Position numbers and translations under genes: made by a program. From contig NC_052619.1 of the NCBI RefSeq assembly GCF_016545825.1, forward strand, positions 3,673,501 to 3,737,500: a stretch of 64,000 nucleotides of DNA. Direction: 5' to 3'. Below, piece after piece: positions 1 through 11,065 of the stretch. The DNA is from Eucalyptus grandis. Lineage: Eukaryota; Streptophyta; Magnoliopsida; Myrtales; Myrtaceae. The notes below the pieces were generated by a model, which was not told where the DNA came from, did no database searches, and was given only the letters and a program-made list of their open reading frames with translations. The stretch's first letter is position 1; the number at the start of each line of letters is the position of its first letter.

Positions 1-812
1 GGTAACTCCACTATTCCTTCATGGACATTCAAAGTATCCTAAGATCAGCTGAAAATTATCACTAAATCACAAGTAGATCTGGTGAGCAACATAAAGTACT
101 CTGATGCAGATATTTTCCATTTGCATCTGTGTCATCTCCCAGATATTCTTGCGTGAGAAAAGTATCAGCAGAAGATTTTCAATTTGCAAAACTTTCGGAA
201 TAGATCTCTCACAGAAATAAGATAGCATACCAGTTCTGTTCTTATAATTGATCCAGCAAACATAGACGTCTCACTTCGCTAAGATAAAGAAAATAAAACC
301 AGCAAAAACTTGGCTGAGGATCAGGCTTTCTATGATTATGTGGCTACATAGAGATATATTAGAAAAATTTATAATCTACAGAGATGCATAGTGACCAAAC
401 TCAAAAACTAAGAACTCATTAAACCTGCACCCTGAAACATTAATTTGTAGAACTGAAGCCATCACAGCTAACACCATAGGGCAATTCTGAGTAAGCACTT
501 CCAAGAAAAATTACATAAAAAGCTTGCACTACTTAAAGAAAACTGAATTCCCAAGCATTTCAAAGATTTTCATAGTACAGTATTACCGGGAAAGAAGCAA
601 AAGACTAACACAGATGACTACAAATCATTCAGGCGCCTACTAACATTTATATATAAATTAATATCTAAGCATGACTTAGCACTCCTTTCAGAAAGCTGCA
701 CTTGCATCATCATTTACTTAAACAAACACTTTATAGAAAATAGATAATAAACCAAAAAAGTTTCAAAGAAGCAATTTGCTTTCTTCAGATGAAAAGAGTT
801 TAGTGACGGTAC
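1..812 (-). other. Intron of the PTI1-like kinase gene
   Basis: This is the intron that follows the first coding exon at 813-906. It opens with a GT donor at 812-811 on the minus strand and runs off the left edge. It is AT-rich with many stops in all frames, and I see no kinase exon in it. Confidence 0.55.
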
Positions 813-906
813 CATCAGCATGGTGCCTAGGGCTCTTAAGAAGCTCATCATCCCTGGATGGATAAGACTCTTCCACTTGACATGTGCAACAAAGCCACCT
901 CCTCAT
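813..906 (-). CDS. PTI1-like protein kinase, first coding exon (partial gene)
   Basis: First coding exon of a Pti1-like receptor-like cytoplasmic kinase. The start ATG is at 906-904 and the exon ends at 813 before a GT donor, giving 31 codons plus one base. It encodes MRRWLCCTCQVEESYPSRDD and then a short Leu-Lys-Ser-Pro-Arg stretch. This matches the N terminus of plant PTI1-like kinases, where a Cys-rich start is an acylation site that anchors the kinase to the plasma membrane. In the family the kinase domain lies in later exons, which here are beyond the left edge. Pti1 kinases act downstream of receptor and AGC kinases in defence and stress signalling. The peptide match is seen; function is inferred from the family. 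The frame is open upstream of this ATG, but those residues are not family-like, so I read them as 5' UTR or intron. Confidence 0.8.
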
Positions 907-2960
907 CCTATCCCTCTTCCTTAATAAAAGATCGTCTTGTGCCCTCGGTCTGTCCAGTCGCATAAAGTGACTAGGAGGAGAAGCATGTGCCTGCCATGGG
1001 GGATGGATATGTAAATCATCTAAAACAAACACAGAAAAGGAAAACTCTGGACATTGCACCTATCAATAATAACCACTGATCACAACTATTCACAAGTTAT
1101 CTTTTACGAGACCATATTATAACAACCTCAACCAATTTTCAAGACCACGAAAATCAATATATGCAATCTACCGACAAAGGACATATGCAGCAGCAGAAGG
1201 GGATGCATGATTGCCTACGCTGCATGTAATCAAACTAGAGGGATGACAAGTACACTAAACTTCACACTCGTACGTTTAACTTGGACCCAACAACAACCTA
1301 AGTTCCATCACTACGGTATTCTTATCCACGTTCATGGAAAAGGGATAATGAAACATCATAAAATGTGGAAAAATGCAAACATAGCATAATCAACTTTATT
1401 AGGAAGCCCCTAAAAAAAGCAAATAAATCTCAATTCCTATAGAGAGCTATTCTTGGAGAAAATTAGAAACAGAAGTCCAGAAACCAAGGCAGCATCTATT
1501 ATTCCACCTTGGACTCTGGTGCCGAATATATGGGTACGAATTTCGGATGTGAGTTGAAAGGAAAACCCTATGACATTTCATCCCAAAACCCCTGCACAAC
1601 ACCTTTAACTTAGAAACCAATAAAAACTTGTAGAAATCTCACTTATGGTCAATGTAATACATATTCATTCACGAGGAAAACTAAAAAGTTTCTTCGTGTT
1701 AAGAATGGACAAAACCCATTGACTAATAATGGCAATGTTGTAATGCCAAACAGTGACTAAATTAGGCTTCACCAATGCATTTGCCTAATGCAGATATCGA
1801 CTATGTGTAAGAAACAAACCAAAAAGAACACGAGCATATGCATGAAATCATCGACGCAACAGTCAAATCAAGAAGACCATAAAAAACCATCTGCTGTCGA
1901 CGAAAGACACATCGTCAGAAAGGGGAAAAAGAAACAAAACGGCCATTGCTACATACCCCAAAACCACGGCGATAAAGATCGCGCTCCATCAAGTGCACGA
2001 CAATCGATTAATTTCACAATACGAGCGAAACCCAACAATCAATCCGGCCGATGGAATCCCGAGCCCCAATTACCAATTTGGAAAGAGGGGGCAAGAAGCG
2101 ATCTTTACGCTACCAACACGATATTAGATATGCAAAGGGAAGAGGGAAAGGAACAATCTGGCAGAGAAACCCTAAATTCGCGAGGAAAGGACCAATATAT
2201 ACTGCGTGAAGATCAAGCAGGGGGCGCAGGAACGTGTCCAAACCATATAGGGGGGGAAGAAGCGGGGGCAACGATAGCGATGAGAGCTGAATCGGGCAGC
2301 GATCAAAATCCGAAATTGATGGGATTTGGTTTAACAAGAAGAAGGGATCGCATCCTATAATTAAACAACAAGAAAACCCGGAAAGGGGAAAAAAGAGAGG
2401 AAATGGGGAAAAGGGCAGAACAAGAATACCTGTTTCTCCACTCTCCCCTTCTCTCTCTCTCTCTCTCTCTCTCACAGAGACACGCAAGCACGCACGCACG
2501 CTCGCTCTGCGTCGATGGCCGAAGAAGGGCTTCTTCTTGCGATGTGGGTTATGCTGCGGTGGATGGGGAGGGGGGAAATGAGTGGGGGGAAAGTACAGGT
2601 GCGTTCGGAAGAGGTCTCTCGCTTTTTCTCGCTGCTCTGCTTTTTGGCTGGGGTGACAGAACAGAGAAGCAAACGCGTCGCGGCTGCTTGTTCTCTTTTG
2701 GTCTTTCTGTATTATATTATTATTCGTTTTCCTTGTAGGCGTTGATTGGGATTGTGGTCTGTAATTTAATATGGAGATCGATTGCTGTTATCTTTCCCTT
2801 TTATTTCCAACGCTCTGATCCATCGCTCTCGCTCTCTCTCTACCAAGGAAAAGCATCGACAGCAGGACGCGACGCAGGACAGGAGCGAGGTCGGTGTTGG
2901 AATCTGTCGTGACGAGGTGCTCCGCGCCCCCCTCGGCTCCTTCCTGTTCCGAGGCATCAA
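907..2960 (-). other. Leader and promoter region of the PTI1-like gene
   Basis: Noncoding on the evidence seen. A pyrimidine run (CT)n lies at 2451-2473 and reads GA-rich on the minus strand, as in many plant 5' leaders. A plausible 5' UTR donor (AACAG before GTATTC) lies at 2430/2429 on the minus strand, which would give a leader intron of about 1.5 kb ending upstream of the ATG at 906. The rest is AT-rich and featureless. The open frames across 1788-2745 have no recognisable protein character. Confidence 0.35.
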
Positions 2961-4394
2961 ACTGATTTTTGGACGTTATTGTTTTCTTCGGTTTCTGTTA
3001 AGTTTGACTTGATAAGGATGTCTCTCGGTTATTTCCAAAATTTCAATTCGACTGGCGTTACGCGTGAGAAAAGCGGGCGTTACAGAACATTTTTCATTCG
3101 ATTTGTTTAATAAGTTCTGTGTGTGCGCTCTTTGAACAAAATCCCTGTTATAATGACAAGTAATTAAGCTAAGCGGATAGAGAAAAAAACGGAACTTTAT
3201 ATTTCAACCATCGAACCACCAAACTCGTCCTACCATGACTTGCTAATTATCTCGATAGAAAGTTTAAGGGATTGGCATGAAGGGTTATCCGTTTTTGAAT
3301 AGGAACATAACTCAGGAAATATAACAAACTTTAAGCATGCGAGTCAAGCATCGAACATAGTCACAAGTGAGTTCATAAACCTAATTCTATAAGCCAGAAT
3401 AAAAGATCTCTAAGACACATTGAAATTTGATAAGGCTATTTCAACTTTTTTGTAGAGAACAGATTGTTGCAAATCATATCATATTTATAGGGATGCATTA
3501 AATTCAGTAGAAGTGACTAGAAGGCAAGCACAATTTTAATAAACTTATATTTCTCTAGCATAAAATGATATATTGGATCAACAAACGATAGTTCATAGAA
3601 CCATAGATTATATCTCCAATTAAACAGTCCAAAATCAATTTTATAATGTTTAGAGGCGTAGTGTTTATAAAAGGGCCTGGGCTTATGCCCTTTCAAGCAA
3701 GTCATGGAACTGGGCCAATCTTGCCATCTCGAACGGCTGCTATTTAGGCTTTAAACTCCACTCTTATTCTTTATCTTTTTTGGGTCCTCTTGGCTTTTTA
3801 TTATCTGCTGTCATCTTTTGTCACAGCCAGTCAGTCGAACGGATTCTCATTTCTCACCATACTCGCTGTGATTAGCTATGAGATAGCACAAATTTTAGAA
3901 AGATTGAGTTATGTATAGAAACCACAGTAGCAAGTAGATCTTATCCTGAAAATATTCACATGAAAAGAAATGGATTTGAGATATCAAAGTTAGAGCATTT
4001 TTAGTCTGATCTTTGACATTGTTATGAATTAACAGTTCTCGAAACCATTGATGATAGCAATCTAATACCAATCCCTCAATTTCCAAGCTTGGCAATTCAA
4101 ATATCCATTGATTGGTGAAAGCGATCTGTCATCTCATCAATGGATATTGATCCCGACGTCAATGGGTGGTCACCCGTGGATAGCTACTACACATGAGTGG
4201 AGAATCTGAATTGGTGCCATTTTACAGCTGTCTCTATTCTCAGAGAATCTGTTGATCATCTTCATCTCACTACCTTGAACTTTCCTACGAGTCCCATTTC
4301 TTTTATAATGGAAAATGCTAGACAATGGACTTTTCTTTTTTATAATTATCTGGGAGTGTTTGGCTAATAATAGACGACAAATTATATTCTCGCC
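2961..4394. other. Intergenic, no feature seen
   Basis: AT-rich spacer with stops in all frames. The only structure noticed is a short imperfect palindrome near 4098-4147, where TATCCATTGAT is followed by ATCAATGGATA. Confidence 0.5.
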
Positions 4395-4515
4395 CATCGT
4401 GGCGGTTGACTGGCTATGATCGTAGTGAGTTATTATTACAAGGTCACATAGATCCTAGGCCTTGAGAATCGAACGCGAGGTCAAAGGCCAGTGCACCAAA
4501 TTACCACCGCCAGTC
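4395..4515 (-). repeat. Possible tRNA-derived SINE fragment
   Basis: On the minus strand the sequence holds an A-box-like stretch TGGTAATTTGGTGCACTGG (4506-4488) and, a short distance downstream, a B-box-like GTTCGATTCTC (4474-4464). This is the order of an internal RNA polymerase III promoter in tRNA-derived SINEs. Flanking GC-rich pieces (CCGCCAGTCAA at 4507-4517, and CAACCGCCA on the minus strand near 4400) are related but permuted. No poly(A) tail or clear target duplication was found, so this may be a degraded copy. Confidence 0.35.
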
Positions 4516-4530
4516 AAGAGAAAATTCGAC

Positions 4531-5360
4531 TTTTACTTGCCAAAGATCTGTAAATGAACATGCAAAGCTATGAGTTTGCACACAGAATTCCCACAGAACA
4601 TTGTCTAATTTACCTGTGATATCATCCAGATGGCAGGGAGATCAAACCCACCATCCTCATTCCAAGAATAGAAAAAAATAAAGGTGGAAGTGAAAGCTGT
4701 TTCAAAAGACACCATCAAGCCATCCTCACCAACAACACGCCATCGGTCTACACTCTAGTCATTCTCTACTATACCATGATCAGTAACCTTGCGTGGAAGC
4801 GTTTTCGTACCTTTTTCCTTTTTCTTTATTTGGGTCTGTGGCATGTTCTTACTTGATTAGTAAGAAACATATTAAAAGGTATCCTAAAATTTCAAGGACC
4901 ACATTGGATAAATTAAAAGTTCGGGAATGACATCTCACGGACTAAAATTCAAGGACGACATTGTATATTAGGTCAAAGTTTAGGAACCATTTGTACAATA
5001 ACCCCTTCATAGTTTATCACGAATAGAATGTGTACATGTTTGCCACTAAAATCGAAACACGAAAAATAGAATCATTCTTGAAAAGAAAAGAAAGAAAGCT
5101 ATATGGATCTCAAAAGGTGAATACTATCGTTTCAAGGGTACTTAACAATATGCTTTTAATCAACCTTACTCACGAAACTCTTGCATCCTCTCTCATAGGC
5201 TTTCAAGTAAACTTAGTCGTGCCACACTTGATAGTTTCTAGTATATCGGGTTCCACCTGGGTTGGACTTCATTACTAAAATATATGACTATCTAATTTGG
5301 CATTACTATATCCCTCCATACGCGACAAAGAGCGAATTTACACCTAATTTGGCCTTTCTA
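4531..5360. other. Intergenic with a degraded repeat tail
   Basis: Spacer upstream of the first BAHD gene. The stretch about 4860-5010 has repeated phrases of the kind 'aaatttcaaggaccacattg' and 'aaattcaaggacgacattg', as left by old retroelement or MITE tails. No gene is supported. Confidence 0.4.
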
Positions 5361-5363
5361 TCT

Positions 5364-5420
5364 CTAGGAATCTCAGCTGCCAATCTGTGGCTATATATAT
5401 GTATGTATGTATGTATGTAT
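5364..5420 (+). promoter_or_regulatory. Core promoter of BAHD copy 1
   Basis: A TATA-like run lies at 5391-5400, 70 bp before the ATG, followed by a (GTAT)n microsatellite at about 5400-5420. Just upstream, at 5366-5383, is AGGAATCTCAGCTGCCAA. This is nearly the same as the sequence upstream of BAHD copy 2 (about 10975-10992) and as an orphan copy near 10662-10679, so it may be a shared control element. Confidence 0.5.
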
Positions 5421-5469
5421 GAGTACATAAACAGAAACTCTTGCAATGTGAAGATTTCGCCTTAGTAAG

Positions 5470-6902
5470 ATGGTGGAGATTGAAGTGACTAGCAGAGAGG
5501 CAATCAAGCCTTTCTCTACAACCCCTCACCACCTGAAGACCTTCGATTTATGCCTCCTCGATCAAATGACCCTTATGTACTATGCCCCCGTCGTTTTCTT
5601 CTACCCAACTGACCAATTTTGCAATCCCTCCTTGCCCATTGAGAGGGCCCCTAGCACACTGAAGGAATCCCTGCCGGAGGCCCTGGCCCGGTTCTACCCG
5701 CTGGCCGGACGGCTTAACCGGAATAACCTCTGTGTCGATTGCAACGATGCCGGCATCCTCTATGTTGAGGCCCGTGCATGCGGCTCGCTCTTGGAATTCA
5801 TTGAGAGCCCTGACATCGGTCTACTGGACGAGTTCCTCCCGTTGCACGGGCTTGCCCCTGAGCCGCACGAGGAGGCCTTCTTGCTAGGGATCCAAGTGAG
5901 CGTGTTCCCTTGCGGGGGGATCGTCATCGGGACGTCCTCCTCGCACAAGGTCATCGATGGGACCACGCTGAGTGCCTTCCTCAGGACGTGGGCTGCCATT
6001 GCCACGGGGCGTCCCGATCAAGCGATGCGAGCGGAGTGCGCGGCCGCGGCAACCCTATTCCCGAGGAGCGAGGTGATGCCTAGTAATGCCCAGGTATGGA
6101 TCGGGATCCCGTCCGTGAAGCCCGGGAAGAGCAGCGCGAGGAGATTTTTATTCGACACCAAAGCCTTGTCAACCTTGAAAGAGCTTGCCAGGTGAATTGG
6201 TTTTGATTAGGAGAAACATTACTACTCGTAGAAGGAATAGCTTACGCTTTTCTTGTGTCGCTCCTTTTATTTGTTAGGAGTAAAAATGTTCCAAAACCAA
6301 CCCAGGTCGAAGCATTGACAGGATTCCTCTGGAAACATGCAATGAGAGCTTCCGGGGCAGTTGGTGGCATCGGATCGCAGTCGGCCCTGGTCCACTCCAT
6401 AAATCTCCGGCGCCGGCTTAAACCGCCTCTTCCCAAGTACGCGATCGGGAACATCGACTGGAAGGCATTCGCGGTCTGCGACTCTCCAGGACTGGAGACC
6501 GAGTTACCCTGCCTAGTCGAGTTAGTAAGGAGATCGATGGCGAGTGTAAACAGTGATTACGTGGAGAAACTCCGGGGCGACCGGGCATTCCTGGGGATAT
6601 CGAAATGGCTGGAGGAGGTGAACGAGATCTATACAAAAGCCAGGAACGACTGTTACACGTTCGTGAGCTGGTGCGGCATGGGGTTCAATGAGGTGGACTT
6701 TGGTTTGGGAAGGCCTAGATGGTTAAGTACCGGCAACGTTGGGGATGATGCGTTCAAGAACGTGGTCATCCTGGTGGAGACATGGTCTGGTGATGGAATA
6801 GAAGTATGGATTGTGCTAGAGGAGCGAGAGATGGGTTTACTGGAGAATTATGGAGAGTTCTTCGAATTCGCTTCTCCGCGAACCCGCCGGGCTTCGCTGT
6901 AG
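5470..6902 (+). CDS. BAHD acyltransferase, vinorine-synthase-like (copy 1)
   Basis: Predicted acyl-CoA-dependent O-acyltransferase of the BAHD family, most like the vinorine synthase / stemmadenine acetyltransferase branch; these soluble cytosolic enzymes move an acyl group from acyl-CoA to an alcohol. Two exons: 5470-6191 and 6278-6902, with an 86-nt GT-AG intron, give 448 residues, the usual BAHD length. The catalytic HXXXD motif is HKVID (His159, Asp163), followed by Gly. The DFGWG motif near the C terminus reads DFGLG (residues 381-385): Trp is replaced by Leu through TGG to TTG. Copies 2 and 3 keep Trp. The motif is structural rather than catalytic, so activity may survive, but this is unusual. 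Start chosen at the ATG that gives the family N terminus (MVEIEVTSREAIKP). Substrate cannot be told from sequence. Confidence 0.88.
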
Positions 6903-8010
6903 CCTCCGGTGTCGCGGTTTGGTGCTTTGATGCGCAATAACGTGTCGAGGCTATAGCTAGAGTAGGTGATCAGCAAGGGTATTTCGAAGTGTCTGTACTT
7001 GTTGAATATGAAGATGAACTTTGTTCGAGTTGGTTATCAATTTTTCTCTGACGAAATTACTAATTAGTTTTAGGTTACTTGTTGTTATCTGAGCTGAGTC
7101 ACTCTCTGAAATTCACTCTATCAATTCCCCTAATTACCAACCTTTTCTAATTAAGTGACTATGTCCAGACCATAATAATAATAATAACTGATTATATGTT
7201 TTTATCATTTGTTAAAAAATAGAATTTCATATGAGAGTTGGTAACTTCAATGATGATGGTAAGTTGTTAAAACAAATTGATCACTCAAAAATGATCAGAT
7301 AAATCTTGGCAATTGATACAATTAAGAGTGGGCAACTTTAAACTTGTCGATAATTTCGTCCAATAGAGGTTGGTAAATAAAGATAAAGTTGAAAAATGTT
7401 ATAATGAAATTGGTAATGTCAACAAAAATAGATGAGTTATTGGAAAGTTTAGTAATCCAAAACCACCCTATCGATGTTGATAAGTGGCTCAAATAAGGGA
7501 TAATAATCTAAAGCTAGTTACCAATTCCAGTGGACAAAAAAGTTGGTTACTAGAAAAAAAAATGGTAATTTGAAAAAGACATCATCAACCTTAAGAGATG
7601 GCTCAAATATGAGTTGATAACTTAAAATTAGTTGTTAAATAATGGAAGCAAGCCGTCAGAGAATGAGACAATTAGAAGACAGACCCTAGGCACTATGCCA
7701 GCAAACACATATTGAAGATACAGATCAAGAAATTAAATTTCAATTATTTGGTGAACTCTCGAACTCATATGTTCATCAAAATCAGCTCTTATCGAAAATA
7801 AATTGGTGATTAACTCAAATGAAGTTGGTTACTTGGTATAAGAGAGGGTAATTTTAGTAAAAATCGGCGAGTCAATGGAATAGTTGGTAAGTTGGAATCG
7901 TTGAAATAGACATCGGTAAGGGACTCAAACAAAGGCGGAGAAGTCCAATACCGGTGATGTTCTAAAGCCCAGGCCTGTTCTTTATAGACTAACCAAGGTT
8001 CTCTAAAGTT
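6903..8010. other. Intergenic, degenerate short repeats
   Basis: Downstream spacer of BAHD copy 1. Between about 7220 and 7930 the phrases 'gttggtaa' and 'ggctcaaataagg' recur irregularly, as in an old decayed tandem array. No gene is supported. Confidence 0.4.
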
Positions 8011-8232
8011 GAGAACAAACCAGGAAAATGCCCGTGATATTCCATTTGCAAACCAAGTCTTTTGCCACTCGATCAATCACCTGGTTGGTGCTTCAATCTT
8101 TTAGGTGAGAGCATTTTATTCGAGAACAAACTAGGAAAATGCCTATGATTTTCGATTTACAAACCAAGTCTTCTGCCACTCGATCAATCACCTGGTCGGT
8201 GCTTCAATCTTTTAGGCGAGAGCATTTTATTC
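8011..8232. repeat. Tandem duplication, two 111-bp units
   Basis: Unit 1 is 8011-8121 and unit 2 is 8122-8232. Both begin GAGAACAAAC and end in GAGAGCATTTTATTC. They differ at only a handful of positions (for example AGGTGAG against AGGCGAG). No coding content. Confidence 0.85.
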
Positions 8233-8530
8233 ACTAATTGAAAGTACCTAAAGTGGCACGTGAATCACTTAGTATTATTTCCTTGGTGAGTAACTTTTCA
8301 TTTTTAGTTGTCATCTTGTCCAAATAGCTAGTTGTTTCGCCAATTTTGTTTTCCGCAAAAGATCTTTCACCAAATGTTGTGTTTTGGTTTTATTATAAGA
8401 GACTCAAGTTTTATGTTGAATTCGGAAAGAGAATGTCAAATGTAAGGGTAAATTTTATTCTCAATTTGTTTGTACAACCTTGAAAATTGATACTCAAACT
8501 CAAAGATTAACAGCTTCCGAGCATAAATTA

Positions 8531-8790
8531 CACTGGAATTTAATCAACGATATAATTTGAACACAAGTAGCTAGATAGCCTACACTTTGGACTCAAACTA
8601 TGTTGGAATTTAATTTACGACATAGCTTGTTTTAGGTGTATAGCTGGAATCTAATCAACAATAATACTCTTGGATAGGAAACACAACGTTGGAATTCAAT
8701 CAACATCGCTGAGTTTGTGGAATAACACCAGAATTTAATCAACGATGCTAGACTAGATAAAGATACACGTTGGAATTTAATCAATGACAG
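8531..8790. repeat. Six degenerate copies of a 20-bp motif
   Basis: The motif, roughly TTGGAATTTAATCAACGAT, occurs near 8533, 8604, 8645, 8690, 8730 and 8770, so the spacing is about 40-45 bp for the last five copies and 71 bp for the first gap. The sequence between copies is not conserved by eye. Confidence 0.65.
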
Positions 8791-8799
8791 AAATCTAGA

Positions 8800-10620
8800 A
8801 AATTACAGCTAAAATACAATAAAGTAAATATAAAATAAAGATAATTACTGTGTTATTTGGGGGTTCTCCGTTGAAAAGGTTGCGGTATTTATAGCCATCG
8901 GTCAGTCACTTTTCCTTGGACACCACCCTTAGCATTCCCCACATTTTCCTTTTCTTCTTAGCAACCTTATCCATAAACAATTGTTTCCTAACTTGATGAC
9001 GCCTGCACCACTTGCTCATCAAGTAAATAATGGCTTCCCTATTTTTATGCAAAATTCGCACAACAGTTATTTTCATCTAAGCTCTAATGCTAATCCCACT
9101 TAAACTCCAAATTTGATGCGTTGTTCTCATAACCTGACATGTGGGAGTTGATTTCCTTGTCATCAACTTTGGTATTTATGTCTAGAATACTGTCAACATT
9201 TAGCTTAAATACCCTTTATGAATGCCGACTGCCCTCAACTTCCGCAAACCAAACGGTGCGTTTTACTCTTATTATTCCCCTCTTGGCCAACATGTGACAA
9301 CATGGGTAATTTTGAATGCCAACACTATTTAATCCACAAAAAGTATGTTCTGTTCATGTGGCAGATTATTTTTGCATTTGAAAACTTAACATAATGAATC
9401 TAGTTCTCGTTCTTCCCAGTACTTAAAAACTTTTATTTACTTTATGCATAAGTTTTTGAAAAGAAATTCGAAGTGTTAATGTCATATAAAGAAGGATTAA
9501 TACTGTGAAAAACTCAAAATTGGAATGTCTATGGCAAATATAGCTCGAACCAATTTTTTGTTGACAAAAAATTCCAAACCGATATACTTGTGACGAAGTA
9601 TCATTACATAGAAGCTCTCGGAAAAGTATGGAAACTACAACAAATTGCTTGTTCACGTGAGTAAAAAAAAAAAGAAAAAAATATTATTAATAATTGTTTA
9701 TGTTAGCATCGACAATACTACATAGGATGGCCAGCATTCACGTCAATGATTTTTGGCTAAAAATTACACGAATAGAATCAATTGACAAAATGTGAAAAGT
9801 TTCGGGAGTGAATTGGCATAAATTAAAATGTTTAGGACTAATTTGGTAAAAGTGCAATAAATTTAGGACTTTTTTTTTTTACAATTTACCTCCCCCAAAA
9901 GTATGGTCAGATCGTTACCTTCGGCATGCAGATCTCAAGCCAAGGAATCACAAGAGTCGAGAATTCTTTAAATGTGCGAATGATAACCATTATGTTCTAG
10001 AAATCGAATTTTGGTCACATCCTTAGATGAGTTTCTGATAAAAAATACGCATTTGATAATGATGTAAATTTTTATATACAAAATAGAAATTCGTTTGATG
10101 ATAACAAAAATCCTCCCAAGCGGCCAACAGGCAATGCCAAAGGGCGAGTGATGAAAATATTTTTTATTTCTCAGTTTTATTTCAAAAATAATAAAGTAAG
10201 AATTTTTTTGCTTTTCATTTCTATCCAAATTTATTTCTAGATTAAAAATTTGTTGTAGAAATAGAAAAATGAAAATTATCTTATCAAACGAATTTTTATT
10301 CTAAATATGGTTTAGAATAGAAAAATATAAAAATAGAGAAATAGAGTGGTTATTTTGCATGTCCTAGCTCACCCTCTACCACTCTAATAGCCGGCTATTA
10401 CCTTTTTAGAATATCTGGAAATCTCAAAACGACTTTGTTTTCTATCACTACAATTGCGATACGAAGACGACGGGGGAATCAGCCCTCAGCCGTGCACAGA
10501 AATTTTATGAAATGGAACTGTAAAATACAAAGGAACAACTCAAACGCCAGGAAGAGTATATTTTATATATAGTACGAGACATAAAACGGAGCATCTCTAG
10601 TGATATACTAAGATTGATTC
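8800..10620. other. Intergenic, AT-rich with degraded repeats
   Basis: No gene supported. About 9780-9900 carries phrases such as 'tttaggactaatttggtaaaa', common at the ends of old plant elements, next to a poly(T) run. About 10140-10340 is rich in 'tagaaatagaaaaat' and resembles the outer arms of the element at 32500-33190. Confidence 0.4.
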
Positions 10621-10629
10621 TTTTTTCCT

Positions 10630-10738
10630 TGACTTTGTCGAATTCGTCTTCATTTTCTCAAGGAGTCTCAGCTGGCTAGCCAACCGGTTATACCTCATAT
10701 AAAAATTGATGATTGCTTCTCCATGTAACGTGGAGTAC
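10630..10738 (+). repeat. Orphan copy of the BAHD promoter
   Basis: This stretch is similar along its length to 10941-11064, the region directly upstream of BAHD copy 2. Shared pieces in order are CTTCATTTT, CAAGGARTCTCAGCTGGC, a TATA-like element (CATATAAAAA here, GCTATAAAAG in the other copy) and TTCTCCRTGTAACRTGGA. No BAHD coding sequence follows, so it looks like a promoter left by a local duplication or deletion. It may have residual promoter activity, but that is inference. Confidence 0.6.
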
Positions 10739-10940
10739 AGCGAAAACAAATGGTCCATCGACCCTATAATCTGGCTAAACAAAGATGACTATGCACAATG
10801 TCTTGTAATTAGGGTACTAGGCCGGTAACTTGGTCCCCCAAGTTTTTGGGTATATATTTTTCTTCTCCATCCAGGAGGGAATACCCTTAGAGTTTACATG
10901 GAACCTTTTAAGGACATATTCCGGTTCAAGTGAATCAAAG

Positions 10941-11064
10941 ATGACCTTTTGCCGGATTTCTCTTCATTTTTCCAAGGAATCTCAGCTGGCAAGCCTATCA
11001 CTTATTCCTCCTAGTACTTCGGCTATAAAAGGGGAAGACTGCTCTTTCTCCGTGTAACATGGAC
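10941..11064 (+). promoter_or_regulatory. Core promoter of BAHD copy 2
   Basis: A clear TATA box (GCTATAAAAG) lies at 11022-11031, about 40 bp before the ATG at 11066. The block AAGGAATCTCAGCTGGCAAG lies at about 10974-10993 and is shared with copy 1 and with the orphan copy at 10630-10738. The promoter looks intact although the gene is broken. Confidence 0.6.
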
Positions 11065-11065
11065 C

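Noticed and set aside
1788..2360. Long open frame on the plus strand (190 codons)
   Set aside because: Lysine- and glutamine-rich with no domain, and it lies antisense to the probable leader of the PTI1-like gene.
4395..4515. tRNA gene
   Set aside because: A- and B-box-like sequences are present but no cloverleaf arms could be paired; SINE fragment preferred.
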